Positions 45,436 to 55,407 of a stretch of DNA of 64,000 nucleotides are shown here, one piece after another. The DNA is taken from NCBI RefSeq assembly GCF_017302985.1, contig NZ_JAFIMU010000012.1, positions 124,001 to 188,000 on the forward strand, written 5' to 3'. The translations under genes and the position numbers were made by a program. The stretch's first letter is position 1, and each line of letters begins with the position of its first letter. A model generated the notes under the pieces. That model ran no database searches and was not told where the DNA came from. It saw only the letters and a program-made list of their open reading frames with translations. The stretch comes from Corallococcus macrosporus (GTDB taxonomy: Bacteria > Myxococcota > Myxococcia > Myxococcales > Myxococcaceae).

Positions 45436-48210
45436 TCAGGCCGAGCCCAGCTCCTGTTTCAACTTCGCCAGCAGGTTGAGCGCGTCCAGCGGGGTCATCC
45501 GGTCGATGCTTGCGGCGCGAAGCGTCTCCAGGACTTCCGCGTGCGCCGGAGGCATGGGCGGCGCGGCCACGGCGGCCGGGGCGGGCGCCGGGCCTCCGAA
45601 CAGGCCCAGCTGTCCCGCGTTCGCCGCCGCGCGCTTCGTGGAGCGCACCGCCACGCGGGGGCGGCCCGCGTCGTCCAGCTCACCGGACTCCAGGTTCTGG
45701 AGCAGCTCGCGGGCGCGCGACACCACCTCCGGCGGGAGGCCCGCGAGCTTCGCGACCTCGATGCCGTAGGAGCGGCTGGCCCCGCCGGGCACCAGCTTGC
45801 GCAGGAAGATGACCTTGCCGCCCTGCTCCTTCACCGCGATGCACAGGTTCTTCACCCGGGGCCGCTCGCGCGCCAGGTCCACCAGCTCGTGGTAGTGCGT
45901 GGCGAAGAGGGCCCGCGCGCCCACCTTGTCGTGGATGTGCTCCGCCACCGCCCACGCGATGGAGAGGCCGTCGAACGTGGACGTGCCACGGCCAATCTCA
46001 TCCAGGATGACCAGGCTCTTCCTCGTGGCGTGATGGAGGATGTGGCTGGTCTCCGTCATCTCCACCATGAACGTGGACTGCCCGCGCGCCAGGTTGTCCG
46101 CCGCGCCCACGCGCGTGAAGATGCGGTCGCACAGGCCGATGCGCGCCGCCTTCGCCGGCACGAACGAGCCCGCCTGCGCCATCAGCGCCGTCAGCGCCAC
46201 CTGCCGCATCACCGTGCTCTTGCCCGCCATGTTCGGGCCGGTGATGACCAACAGCTGCGCGTCCTCCGGATCCAACCGCACGTCGTTGGGGACGAAGGAC
46301 TCGCCCGAGCCCAGCATCCGCTCCACCACCGGGTGCCGGCCGCCGGTGATGGTCAGCCCCTCCCCTGCGTCCACCTGCGGCCGCGTGTAGCCGTACTCCG
46401 CCGCGCACCGCGCGAAGGACACCAGCGCGTCCGCCGTGGCCACCGCCTCCGCCGCGGAGCGGATGCCCGGCGCGGAGGCAATCACCTTCGTGCGCAGCTC
46501 CTCGAACAGCTGGAGCTCCAGCACCACGCGGCGCTCCTCCGCGGTGAGGACCTTCTCCTCGTACTCCTTCAGCTCCTCGGTGACGAAGCGCTCCGCGCCC
46601 ACCGTGGTCTGCTTGCGGATGTAGTCCTTGGGCACCGCGTGGAGGTTCGCCTTCGTCACCTCCAGGTAGTAGCCGAAGACCTTGTTGTAGCGGATCTTCA
46701 GCGAGGAGATGCCCGTGCGGTCCTTCTCCCGCTGCTCCAGCTTGAGCAGGTAGTCCTTGCCGGACGTGGACAGCGCCACCAGGTCGTCCAGCTCCGCGTG
46801 GAAGCCCGGCCGGATGAAGCCGCCCTCGCGGATGATCACCGGCGGCTCGTCCTGCACCGCGCGCATCAGCAGGTCCGCCAGTTGGGGCAGCGCGCCCAGC
46901 GGCCCCGCCAGCGACTTGAGCAGCGCCGAGTCACACCGCGCGAGCGCCGCGCCCAGCCTGGGCAGCTGCGACAGGGACAGCCCCAGCGCGCGCAAGTCCC
47001 TCGCGTTGCCCGCGCCCAGCGACAGCCGGCCGCACAGCCGCTCCAGGTCGCCGACCTCCTTGAGCGTGGCCACCAGCTCCTCGCGCCACACGCTCTTGCC
47101 GGACAGCTCCTCCACCGCGTCCAGCCGCGCTTCAATCTCTGGCAGCGAGCACAGCGGCGCGGACAGCCAGCGCGCCAGCTTCCGCGCGCCCAGGCCCGTG
47201 GCCGTGCGGTCCAGCACACCCAGGAGCGAGCCCTTGCGCCCGCCGTCGCGCAGGCTCTTGAGCACCTCCAGGTTGCCCCGCGAGGACTCGTCCATCACCA
47301 GGCAGCCCGCGCGCTCCTGGCGCGACAGCCGGTCCACGTGCGCCGCGGGCGTCTTCTGCGTGTCCTTGAGGTAGCGCAGCGCCGCCCCGGCCGCCCCGGT
47401 GGCCAGCGGCGAGCCGTCCAGCCCGAACGCGGACAGCGACTGCACGTTGAAGTGCGAGCGCAGGAACGCGGAGGCCCGGGTGTGCTCGAAGGCCGCGCCT
47501 TCCGCCTCCGCCACGGCCGGCACGCGCGACAGCCGCTGGCACACCTGCGCCACCTCCGGCGCGTCGCGCATGCCCTGCGGCACCAGCAGCTCGCGCGGCT
47601 CCACGCGCGACAGGCCCTCCACCAGCTCCGACAGGCCTTGCGCCTCGAAGGTGTAGAACTCGCCGGTGGACGCCTCCAGCAGCGCCGCGCCGAAGCCCGC
47701 CTCGCCCCAGCACACGGCCGCGAGGAAGTTGCTGGCCTGCGGCTCCAGCACCTCGTCGTCCAGCACCATGCCGGGGGTGATGACCCGCGTCACCTCGCGC
47801 TGCACGATGCCCGGCCCCGCGCCCGGCTCCGTCACCTGTTCGCAGATGGCGACCTTCAGGCCGTGCTCCACCAGCTTCGCGATGTACCGGCGCGAGGAGT
47901 GGTACGGCACCCCGCACATGGGAATCTTGTCCGCGCCCTTGGCCCGGGCCGTGAGGGTGATCTGCAGGAGCTCCGAGGCCTTCACCGCGTCCTCGAAGAA
48001 CATCTCGTAGAAGTCACCCAGCCGGAAGAAGAGCACCGTGTCCGGATGGAGCGCCTTCACCTCCAGGTACTGGCGCATCATCGGCGTCAGGGAGGCGATC
48101 TCCCGCGCACCCGCGGGCGCCTCACCCGTTCCGACTTCCGGAGTCGTGTCCTCGTCGGGCAGCACGACATCCGCCGCCTTGCCTGTCTTCGTCTGCTGCG
48201 TCACCGCCAT
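45436..48210 (-). CDS. mutS: DNA mismatch repair protein MutS
   Basis: MutS recognises mismatches and recruits MutL. The 924-residue protein has the mismatch-binding entry (LTPMMRQYLEVK and FFRLGDFYEMFFEDA with the Phe-x-Glu wedge), the core, and the ATPase domain with Walker A GPNMAGKST, the signature STFMVEMTETSHIL, Walker B LVILDEIGRGTSTFDG and FATHYHEL. Slightly longer than the usual 860 through an N-terminal acidic stretch. The start is ATG 48210. Confidence 0.97.
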   Translation of the reverse strand: MAVTQQTKTGKAADVVLPDEDTTPEVGTGEAPAGAREIASLTPMMRQYLEVKALHPDTVLFFRLGDFYEMFFEDAVKASELLQITLTARAKGADKIPMCGVPYHSSRRYIAKLVEHGLKVAICEQVTEPGAGPGIVQREVTRVITPGMVLDDEVLEPQASNFLAAVCWGEAGFGAALLEASTGEFYTFEAQGLSELVEGLSRVEPRELLVPQGMRDAPEVAQVCQRLSRVPAVAEAEGAAFEHTRASAFLRSHFNVQSLSAFGLDGSPLATGAAGAALRYLKDTQKTPAAHVDRLSRQERAGCLVMDESSRGNLEVLKSLRDGGRKGSLLGVLDRTATGLGARKLARWLSAPLCSLPEIEARLDAVEELSGKSVWREELVATLKEVGDLERLCGRLSLGAGNARDLRALGLSLSQLPRLGAALARCDSALLKSLAGPLGALPQLADLLMRAVQDEPPVIIREGGFIRPGFHAELDDLVALSTSGKDYLLKLEQREKDRTGISSLKIRYNKVFGYYLEVTKANLHAVPKDYIRKQTTVGAERFVTEELKEYEEKVLTAEERRVVLELQLFEELRTKVIASAPGIRSAAEAVATADALVSFARCAAEYGYTRPQVDAGEGLTITGGRHPVVERMLGSGESFVPNDVRLDPEDAQLLVITGPNMAGKSTVMRQVALTALMAQAGSFVPAKAARIGLCDRIFTRVGAADNLARGQSTFMVEMTETSHILHHATRKSLVILDEIGRGTSTFDGLSIAWAVAEHIHDKVGARALFATHYHELVDLARERPRVKNLCIAVKEQGGKVIFLRKLVPGGASRSYGIEVAKLAGLPPEVVSRARELLQNLESGELDDAGRPRVAVRSTKRAAANAGQLGLFGGPAPAPAAVAAPPMPPAHAEVLETLRAASIDRMTPLDALNLLAKLKQELGSA

Positions 48211-48361
48211 CCCCGACCTTCTCTCACGACCTTACCCCCGGATCAACGAACCGGATGCCCTACCTGCCGCGTATGCCTACCATCGCTGTCCGACATTTCG
48301 GCGGGCCCGTTTCCGAAAACGGTTTCCAGGCCCCCTGCCCCCCGGCAGGCTGCCCTCCGAC

Positions 48362-49714
48362 ATGGCGACCGCACCCAAGACGAACCGTCCTCCCGTCCCC
48401 GCCCTGTTCAAGGTGGCACTGGCCCCCGTGCAGGCCTTCTTCCGCCTGGAGGCCAGCAGCGGCATCCTCCTGGCCCTCTGCGCGGTGGCCGCGCTCGCGT
48501 GGGCCAACTCCCCGTGGGGCGCCTCCTACAGCGCCGTGTTCGACGCGCCCCTGCGCCTGGAAATCGTGGGCCACGGCGGCCACTTCACCTTCCGCGAGCT
48601 CATCAACGACGGGCTGATGACGCTCTTCTTCTTCGTCGTGGGGATGGAGATAAAACGCGAGCTGTCCTCGGGCGAGCTGCGCACCTTCTCGCGCGCCCTG
48701 CTCCCGCTCATCGCCGCGCTGGGCGGCATGGTGGTGCCCGCGGGGCTCTACCTGGCCTTCACCCGGGGCACGCCCGCGCAGGGCGGCTGGGCCATCCCCA
48801 TGGCCACGGACATCGCGTTCGCCATCGGCTGCCTCACGCTGGTGAAGGCGCGCGTGGGCCACGGGCTGGTGGTGTTCCTCACCGCGCTCGCCATCTTCGA
48901 CGACATCGGCGGCATCCTCGTCATCGCGCTGTTCTACGGCACCGGCCTGCACGTCGAATGGCTCGCGGTGGGCGCGGGCCTGGTCGCGGTGCTCTGGGGG
49001 CTCAACCGCTTCTACGTGCGCAACGGCCTGGCCTACGCGCTGGTGGGTGGGGCGCTCTGGTACGCCATGCACCACGGCGGCATCCACGCGACGCTGTCCG
49101 GCGTGGTGCTGGGGCTCTTCATCCCCGCGCTGCCCAGCCGTCCCGGGCGCGAGGTGCTGGAGGAGCTGGCGGCCTACGTGACGGCACTGGTGTCCCGGCC
49201 GGACGACGAGAGCGCGCGGGGCGCGCAGTTGTTGCACATCGAGGAGGCGCTGGAGGACATCGAGCCGCCCCTCAACCGCTTCGTGCACCTGTGGCACGGG
49301 TACGTGGCCTACGGCATCGTGCCCCTGTTCGCGCTGGCCAACTCCGGCGTGGACGTGTCCGGCATGTCCCTGTCGGACCTGCTCAAGCCCCTGCCCCTGG
49401 GCATCATCGTGGGGCTCTTCGTGGGCAAGCAGGTGGGCATCTTCCTCTTCACCTTCGCGGCGGTGAAGGTGGGCGTGTCCCCGCTGCCCGCGGGCGGCAG
49501 CGTCGCGCAGCTGCACGGCGTGTCGGTGGTGGCCGGCATCGGCTTCACGGTGGCCCTCTTCGTGGGCGGGCTGGCCTTCGCCGGACAGCCGGCCCTGCTG
49601 GCCGAGGCCAAGCTGGGCATCCTGACGGGCTCGCTGCTGTCCGCCGTCGTGGGCTACGTCCTCTTGCGCTACGTGGCCCGCCCGGCCCAGGCTGCCCTCC
49701 AGACCCCGTCATGA
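48362..49714 (+). CDS. nhaA: Na+/H+ antiporter NhaA
   Basis: This 450-residue membrane protein is a classic NhaA: MTLFFFVVGMEIKRELSSGEL, PMATDIAFAIGCLTL (with the assembled TM IV Asp), ALAIFDDIGGILVIALFY (Asp-Asp ion site) and the C-terminal VVAGIGFTVALFVGGLAF. It exports Na+ or Li+ in exchange for H+ at the inner membrane. The start is ATG 48362, with a small inverted repeat (CCTGCC/GGCAGG at 48334-48349) near the ribosome-binding region. It overlaps the next gene as ATGA. Confidence 0.95.
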   Translation: MATAPKTNRPPVPALFKVALAPVQAFFRLEASSGILLALCAVAALAWANSPWGASYSAVFDAPLRLEIVGHGGHFTFRELINDGLMTLFFFVVGMEIKRELSSGELRTFSRALLPLIAALGGMVVPAGLYLAFTRGTPAQGGWAIPMATDIAFAIGCLTLVKARVGHGLVVFLTALAIFDDIGGILVIALFYGTGLHVEWLAVGAGLVAVLWGLNRFYVRNGLAYALVGGALWYAMHHGGIHATLSGVVLGLFIPALPSRPGREVLEELAAYVTALVSRPDDESARGAQLLHIEEALEDIEPPLNRFVHLWHGYVAYGIVPLFALANSGVDVSGMSLSDLLKPLPLGIIVGLFVGKQVGIFLFTFAAVKVGVSPLPAGGSVAQLHGVSVVAGIGFTVALFVGGLAFAGQPALLAEAKLGILTGSLLSAVVGYVLLRYVARPAQAALQTPS

Positions 49715-51396
49715 ACCTCCAGGACCTCAACCGCATCCGGCAGATCGCCCTCATCGCCGCCCGTCACGGCTTCGGCGAGGTCACCGAGCGCGCGGGCGTC
49801 TGGCGCCTGCTCGGCGGGCGCAAGGAGAAGGTGGAGGTCTCCGACGAGGCCCGCCGTGAGTCCACCGCGCGCCGCTTCCGCCTCTTCCTGGCGGAGCTGG
49901 GCCCCACGTTCATCAAGCTGGGCCAGGTGCTCTCCACGCGCGCGGACCTGCTGCCCGCGGAGTTCGTGGACGAGCTGGCCACGCTCCAGGACAACGTGGA
50001 GGCCATCCCGCTGGAGGACGTCCACGCGCAGATCCGCGACGCGCTGGGCAAGGAGGTGCAGGAGCTGTTCGCCCAGGTGGATCCGGAGCCGCTGGCCGCC
50101 GCGTCCATCGCCCAGGTGCACCGCGCGGTGACGCTGGACGGGGAAGAGGTCGTCATCAAGGTCCAGCGCCCCGGCATCGCCCAGCGCATCGACGCGGACC
50201 TGGGCGTGCTGCGCTCGCTGGCGCGCCTGCTGGAGGCCGTGGTGGAGGAGACGGGCATCTACACGCCCTCCGGCATCGTGGACGAGTTCGACCGGGCCAT
50301 CCACGAGGAGCTGGACTTCATCAACGAGGCCACCAACATCCGCGCGTTCCTGGAGAACCACAAGGACCGCCCGTACCTCAAGATTCCGCGCGTGCACGCG
50401 GCGCTCTCCAGCCGCACCGTGCTCACCATGGAGTTCATCCGCGGGGAGAAGATCAACCCCGCCGCGCTGGCGGAGCCGGACCGCAAGCAGATTGCCCAGC
50501 ACATCCTGGAGGCCAGCTTCCGCCAGCTCTTCGACGACGGCCTCTTCCACGGCGACCCGCACCCCGGCAACGTGCTGCTCATGGAGGGCAACCGGCTGGC
50601 GCTCCTGGACTTCGGCGTGGTGGGCCGGCTCACCCGCCCCATGCAGGAGACGCTGGTGATGCTGTGCCTGGCGGTGGCGCTCAAGGACAGCGACTCCGTG
50701 GCCCGCATCCTCTACCGGGTGGGCGTGCCGGACGCGCGGGCCAACCTGATGGGCTTCCGCAACGACATCGAGTCCATCCTCGGCCAGCACCTGCCCACCA
50801 CGCTGGGCCAGGTGGACGCGCGCACGCTCCTGCGCGACCTCTTGGACCTGGCGGTGAAGTACCGCATCCGCATCCCCAAGGAGTACGCGCTCTTGTCGCG
50901 CGCCTCCATCTCCACGGAAGGCATGCTGCGCGGGCTCTACCCGGAGCTGAACATCCTGGAGGTCGCGCTGCCGTACGCGAAGGAGCTGATGGCGGGCCGG
51001 TATGACCCCACGCAGCTCCAGGGCGGCCTGATGCGCACGCTCTTGCGCTTCCAGTCCATGGCGCAGGACCTGCCCACGCAGCTGTCGCAGATTTTGCTGG
51101 ACCTGGAGACGGGCAAGTTCAGCGTCACGGTGCGCGCGGAGCAGTTCGACAAGCTCAACGAGAACCTGCGCAGCGTGGCCGTCATCGCCTTCCTGGGCCT
51201 GTGCGCGTGCGGCTTCATCGTGGGCGCCTTCATCGCGTTCGCGCCCCGGCCGCCCATGTACGGGAACACGCCGGTGCTGGGCATCGTGGGCATCGCGCTG
51301 GCGGCGGCCCTCTTTGGCGCGGTGCTCACCTGGTACCTGTTCGGCGGCCGCTTCGGGAAGGTCAGCGTGACCCGCTTCCTGAAGAAGCGCCGGTAG
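49711..51396 (+). CDS. ubiB: ABC1/UbiB-family atypical kinase
   Basis: This 561-residue ABC1 (UbiB/AarF) protein supports quinone biosynthesis as an atypical kinase/ATPase. It has the KxGQ motif (FIKLGQVLSTR), the Ala-rich loop AAASIAQVH, the Lys VVIKVQRPG, HGDPHPGNVLL and LLDFGVVG, and two C-terminal membrane helices (FLGLCACGFIVGAFIAFA and VGIALAAALFGAVLTWYL). It overlaps nhaA by 4 bp, implying translational coupling. Confidence 0.92.
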   Translation: MNLQDLNRIRQIALIAARHGFGEVTERAGVWRLLGGRKEKVEVSDEARRESTARRFRLFLAELGPTFIKLGQVLSTRADLLPAEFVDELATLQDNVEAIPLEDVHAQIRDALGKEVQELFAQVDPEPLAAASIAQVHRAVTLDGEEVVIKVQRPGIAQRIDADLGVLRSLARLLEAVVEETGIYTPSGIVDEFDRAIHEELDFINEATNIRAFLENHKDRPYLKIPRVHAALSSRTVLTMEFIRGEKINPAALAEPDRKQIAQHILEASFRQLFDDGLFHGDPHPGNVLLMEGNRLALLDFGVVGRLTRPMQETLVMLCLAVALKDSDSVARILYRVGVPDARANLMGFRNDIESILGQHLPTTLGQVDARTLLRDLLDLAVKYRIRIPKEYALLSRASISTEGMLRGLYPELNILEVALPYAKELMAGRYDPTQLQGGLMRTLLRFQSMAQDLPTQLSQILLDLETGKFSVTVRAEQFDKLNENLRSVAVIAFLGLCACGFIVGAFIAFAPRPPMYGNTPVLGIVGIALAAALFGAVLTWYLFGGRFGKVSVTRFLKKRR

Positions 51397-51403
51397 CCGG
51401 GGT

Positions 51404-51455
51404 ATGACACCGGCCCACCCGCCGACGGGCAGGCGGGCGCAGGGAGCGGGTGTCA
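51404..51455 (+). terminator. Two-tier hairpin after ubiB
   Basis: TGACACC (51404-51410) pairs with GGTGTCA (51449-51455), and inside CCCGCC (51418-51423) pairs with GGCGGG (51432-51437). It starts eight bases after the stop. No U-run follows, so it may slow or end transcription weakly. Confidence 0.4.
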
Positions 51456-51543
51456 CGCGAGCGAGAACGGATCCGTTGAGGGGTGCACAGTCGTGCCCGG
51501 GCCGGGTAATCTGCGGGGCTTGTCGTTCCCCCCTCTTGCCCCC

Positions 51544-52002
51544 GTGCTCGACTTGTTCGCGAACCCATCCGCCGCCCGTCGTCCGTACCGCGCCCCGCTG
51601 GCCACGCTGTTCGCGGCCGCGCTCCTCGCCACCACCGCCGGCTGTGCTGGCGGGCTTGATGAACCCGAGCGCTTCACCGGCGCCAGTTCCTGCGCCCCTG
51701 GCACCACCGCCTCCAGCATCATTCAGGCGCAGTGCTACTCGTGCCACTCCACGGAGACCAAGGCCTCGGGTGGGGGCTTCGACCTGCAGGCGGCCGGGCT
51801 CCCCGGGCGGCTCTACACCACCAACGCGACGTGCAACTCGCAGCCCCTGGCGGACAGCGCCAACCCGTCCCAGTCCTTCTTCCTGAAGAAGCTCACCCCG
51901 TCGCCAGGCTGCGGCGGGCAGATGCCGCTGGGCGGGTCGCTGAACGCCGCGGACACCGCGTGCCTCACCGAATGGCTCGTCGCCGGAAAGCCGAGCCCGT
52001 GA
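51544..52002 (+). CDS. Single-haem cytochrome-like lipoprotein
   Basis: This 152-residue protein has a signal with a lipobox (LATTAGC), one haem motif AQCYSCHST and a likely Met ligand (CGGQMPLGG). The start codon is unsure: GTG 51544 gives a sensible signal peptide, while the frame opens at 51493. It is coupled to the next gene by a one-base TGATG overlap. Confidence 0.65.
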   Translation: MLDLFANPSAARRPYRAPLATLFAAALLATTAGCAGGLDEPERFTGASSCAPGTTASSIIQAQCYSCHSTETKASGGGFDLQAAGLPGRLYTTNATCNSQPLADSANPSQSFFLKKLTPSPGCGGQMPLGGSLNAADTACLTEWLVAGKPSP

Positions 52003-53507
52003 TGACCCGCACCCGTCATGTCACCGCCGCCGCCTTCCTGGGCGCGGCCCTCCTGCTCGTCCCCGCCGCGTACGCCGCGCCGAAGAAGGCGTCCGCGAAG
52101 ACCGCGCAGTCCGCGGCGAAGAAGTCCAGGGCCGCGAAGGTGACGGAGGCGCGCCGCGTGGCGGTGCTCGCCTCCGGTCCGCACGCGGACGCCGCGCGCG
52201 ACGTGCTGGAGGCGGAGCTCAACCGCCGTCCGGCCCGCTACGAGGTGGTGCCCGAGTCCGCGGTGCGCTCCGCCGCTTCGCGCCTGGGCGTGGACCCCAC
52301 GCAGCCCGCCGGCGCCGCCGCCGTGGCGAGCGAGCTGGGCCTGAGCGCGGTGCTGGTGGCGGACACGGCCACCGTGGGCAAGAAGCAGCAGGTGCGCGTC
52401 ACCGTGCGCAACGGCCGGGACGGCAAGGCGCTGGCCTCGCCCGCCGCCGCGAAGCCCGCCACGGCGAAGCTGGTGCCCGTCGCGGTGAAGCGCCAGTGGA
52501 CGGCGCTGGAGCGCGGCCTGCAGAAGTCCCGCGCGCCGGACGCCGCCCCGGTGGCTCCCGCGCAGCCCGCCGCGCCGGTGGAGCCGGAGCCGGTGAAGCC
52601 CGCGACGCCCATCGCGGAGACGCCCCCGGCCAAGGTGCCGGAGACCAAGGCGCCGGAAGCGGAGCCCATCCGCAAGCCGGTGGCCGCCACGCCCAAGGAG
52701 GACAAGCGCCCGGCCCAGGACGAGGAGCCCGCCGTCACGCAGTCGGGTGTCCGCTCCTCGCCGCTCGTGGAGGGCGCGCTGGGCCTGAAGCTGTTTGGCC
52801 GGTCGCTGCGCTACAAGGACGACGTGTTCGGCGTGCTGCGGCCGTACACGCTGGGCAAGGACGTGGGCGGCGTCGCGCTGCCGGGCGCGCCCCAGTTCGC
52901 GGGCGACGTGACCGTGTATCCGCTCGCGCCCTTCCAGAAGGGGGCGCTGGCGCGGCTGGGCCTCACGGGCTCGATTGATCAGTCCTTCGGCCTGAAGTCC
53001 ACGGGCTCCACGGGGGCGGTCTCCTACCCCACCACCGCGCGCGAGTGGACGGCGGGCCTGCGCTACGTGATGCCCTTCGGTCAGGCGGACCGCTACGGCT
53101 TCGAGGTGACGGGCACGTACGGGATGAACACGTTCCGCATCGACGCGGTGGACGGCGAGCGGCCGTTGGACCTGCCCAACGTGGAGTACAAGACGGCGGG
53201 CCTGGGGCTGGGCCTGCGGGCGGCGCTGTCGGAGAAGTTCGACTTCAACTTCCGCCTGGGCTACCAGCACCCGCTGGACTCCGGAGAGCTGTCCTCGGAC
53301 ACGTGGTTCCCGCGCATGTCCGCGGGCGCCGTCACGGGCAGCGCGACGCTGGCATACCGGCTCAACCGCATCCTGGACGTGCGGCTGAAGGCGGACCTGC
53401 GCCGCTACTTCTTCAAGTTCAACCCCGAGCCGGGCGACCCCTACGTCGCCGGTGGCGCGGTGGACCAGTACCCCGGCCTGTCGCTCCAGCTGGGCTTCCG
53501 CTACTGA
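52002..53507 (+). CDS. Outer-membrane beta-barrel-like protein with Ala/Pro-rich linker
   Basis: This 501-residue protein has a signal peptide (AAAFLGAALLLVPAAYAA), a Lys/Ala stretch, a periplasmic alpha/beta module (ARRVAVLASGPHADAARDVLEAELN, SELGLSAVLVADTATVGKKQQVRVTV in words residues 47-145) and a Pro/Lys linker. The last ~230 residues alternate polar and hydrophobic as in beta-barrels and end in aromatic LQLGFRY, the outer-membrane C-terminal signature. It probably partners the cytochrome lipoprotein it overlaps. Confidence 0.6.
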   Translation: MTRTRHVTAAAFLGAALLLVPAAYAAPKKASAKTAQSAAKKSRAAKVTEARRVAVLASGPHADAARDVLEAELNRRPARYEVVPESAVRSAASRLGVDPTQPAGAAAVASELGLSAVLVADTATVGKKQQVRVTVRNGRDGKALASPAAAKPATAKLVPVAVKRQWTALERGLQKSRAPDAAPVAPAQPAAPVEPEPVKPATPIAETPPAKVPETKAPEAEPIRKPVAATPKEDKRPAQDEEPAVTQSGVRSSPLVEGALGLKLFGRSLRYKDDVFGVLRPYTLGKDVGGVALPGAPQFAGDVTVYPLAPFQKGALARLGLTGSIDQSFGLKSTGSTGAVSYPTTAREWTAGLRYVMPFGQADRYGFEVTGTYGMNTFRIDAVDGERPLDLPNVEYKTAGLGLGLRAALSEKFDFNFRLGYQHPLDSGELSSDTWFPRMSAGAVTGSATLAYRLNRILDVRLKADLRRYFFKFNPEPGDPYVAGGAVDQYPGLSLQLGFRY

Positions 53508-53567
53508 GCTGTCTTGGGGTTCCGCCGGTCCGTGCGTGACACGGACCGGCGGCCAGTCCCTGGCGGG

Positions 53568-53870
53568 TCAGAGCTCCGCGGTGGCGTCCGGGTTCTCCTC
53601 GCTGCACACCTGCGAGGCATCATCCGCCTGGCGGGCTTCGGCCTCGTTCACCGAGGCGCTGGGCTCAGAGGGCTCGGCCGCGACGCCCAGACACCAGTTG
53701 GGCGCGTATTGCCGGCACGTCGTCCACGTCTGGGCGCCAATGGCACACTCCGCGTCGCACCACTCGGACTCACAGATTTCGAAGCACTGTGGCGGATAGG
53801 CAAAGGCAGCCGCGGGCACGAGAGAAACAACAGCCGAGACAGTCAACAGTGACTTCATCAGCATGCGCAT
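53568..53870 (-). CDS. Small secreted cysteine-rich protein
   Basis: This 100-residue protein has a signal peptide (KSLLTVSAVVSLVPAAAFA) and seven cysteines in the mature part (PQCFEICESEWCDAEC, TTCRQYAPNWC and QVC). Proteins like this are common in myxobacteria and of unknown function. GGAG lies close before ATG 53870. Confidence 0.6.
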   Translation of the reverse strand: MRMLMKSLLTVSAVVSLVPAAAFAYPPQCFEICESEWCDAECAIGAQTWTTCRQYAPNWCLGVAAEPSEPSASVNEAEARQADDASQVCSEENPDATAEL

Positions 53871-53997
53871 GGGTTCTCCGTCTGGGTGGGACCGCGCTCT
53901 GGTGGAATCAGAGCCAGCGGAAGCCTGCCACACGGCGTTTCCGGAAACTCAAGGCCGTGTGAATGATTGCCAATCCATGACTGTCTGATGACAGTCG

Positions 53998-54870
53998 TCA
54001 GTCCACTCGCTCCGGAGCATGGCGGCGCAGCCAGTCAATCACTGTCGGCCAGAGCGTGGCGGCGTGGTGTTCGCGGAAGAAGCCCAGGTGGCAGATGCCC
54101 TGGCCGGCACTGTCCGCGGGGGAGAACTGCCGGCGCTCCACGGTGCAGCCGGTGAGGTGCTCGCAGACCAGGTCGATGGCCTCGGGCGGCGCCCAGGGGT
54201 CGTCATCCAGGCCGATGGCCAGCACCGGCATGTGGGGCCGGCCCAAGCGGGCCGCGGCGTCCACGTGCGGGTCGTCGAAGTAGAAGCGGGGCATCGACGC
54301 CCAGCGGCTCCACTGCAGCGTCGCTTGCGCGGGCACGTCCTCGCCCATCCCCAGCCGCGCATAGGGCATGTAGCCCAGGAACCGGGCGCACAGCGGCCCG
54401 ATGAACTTCAGGTACAGCGCGACCAGCATCCGCTCCCGAAAGGACCGGATGAACCGCATGCTCCCGGCCTGGGACGCCACCATCACCGCCGCGGTGAGGC
54501 GCTGGCTGCTCGCGCTCAACCCGATGGCGTGGCCCCCGAAGCTGTGTCCCACCGCCAGCAACGGCAGCCTCGGGTAGCGCTCCGCCGCCCAGCGGGTCAC
54601 CGCGTCCACGTCCTGGTCCGCCCAGGTGAGGAACCCGGCCCGCGTCCGCTTCGCCACGCCGGACGGGTGCACGCCCCGGTAGTTGTACGTCACCACCGCG
54701 AAGCCGTCGTCCGTCAGCCGAGCGGCGAACGCGAAATACATGCTCGCGGACATGGCGGTCGCGGGGTGCATCAGCACCACGCCCCGCACGGGGCCGTCGG
54801 GGGTGTGCAGCGTGGAATGCAACTCGAAGCCATCCGCGCAGGGGATGCGGTGCGGAGTCGTGCGTGCCAT
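53998..54870 (-). CDS. Alpha/beta hydrolase
   Basis: This 290-residue hydrolase has an HP motif (GVVLMHPATAM), NYRGVHPSG, the elbow VGHSFGG (Ser about 109), the Asp in IGLDDDPWAPPEA and the His in CHLGFFREHH. It belongs to the general serine hydrolase group; a substrate is not evident. Confidence 0.8.
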   Translation of the reverse strand: MARTTPHRIPCADGFELHSTLHTPDGPVRGVVLMHPATAMSASMYFAFAARLTDDGFAVVTYNYRGVHPSGVAKRTRAGFLTWADQDVDAVTRWAAERYPRLPLLAVGHSFGGHAIGLSASSQRLTAAVMVASQAGSMRFIRSFRERMLVALYLKFIGPLCARFLGYMPYARLGMGEDVPAQATLQWSRWASMPRFYFDDPHVDAAARLGRPHMPVLAIGLDDDPWAPPEAIDLVCEHLTGCTVERRQFSPADSAGQGICHLGFFREHHAATLWPTVIDWLRRHAPERVD

Positions 54871-54995
54871 GGCCCTCAGGAGTCGCTTCGCATGAAAAAC
54901 CTATCGGCTAACATTTGAATCCGGGCAGGGCAAGGCCGCGCATGACAGGCCCGGCTCGGATGAGACACTGCCCTCCCCCTTCCAGGAGGCAGCCC

Positions 54996-55400
54996 GTGTC
55001 CCAGCGTCGAGCGTCGTGCACCTGCGGTCAGCTCCGCGTCGAGTGCAAGGGAGACCCCATCCGGATCTCCATGTGCCACTGCTTCGCCTGTCAGCAGCGG
55101 ACCGGCAGCGTGTACGGCGTGCAGGCCCGCTTCCGGCGCCAGGACATCACCGCCATCGAGGGGCGCTCCACGAAGTTCCTCCGCAAGGGCGACGAGAGCG
55201 GCAACGTCACCACCTTCCACTTCTGTCCGGAGTGCGGCTCGACGGTCTACTACGAATCCCCGAACGACCCGGACCTCGTGGCCATCACCGTGGGCACCCT
55301 CATGGACCCGTCCTTCCCCGCGCCGTCCATCTCCGTCTGGGAGGAGCGCAGCCATGCCTGGGCCGTGCCCCGGGGCATCCCCCTGGAGCACATGAACTGA
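54996..55400 (+). CDS. GFA-family (glutathione-dependent formaldehyde-activating-like) protein
   Basis: This 134-residue zinc protein has the two-site GFA pattern: CTCGQLRVEC, CHCFACQQRTG and CPECGST. Members often act in thiol-linked detoxification, but few are tested. It starts with GTG 54996 behind a good AGGAGG; longer frames exist. It converges with the TetR gene. Confidence 0.82.
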   Translation: MSQRRASCTCGQLRVECKGDPIRISMCHCFACQQRTGSVYGVQARFRRQDITAIEGRSTKFLRKGDESGNVTTFHFCPECGSTVYYESPNDPDLVAITVGTLMDPSFPAPSISVWEERSHAWAVPRGIPLEHMN

Positions 55401-55407
55401 GCGCTGT

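Noticed and set aside
45352-51396. A 2014-codon plus-strand frame
   Set aside because: Only its last 561 codons are a real gene (UbiB). The rest is antisense to mutS or out of frame with nhaA.
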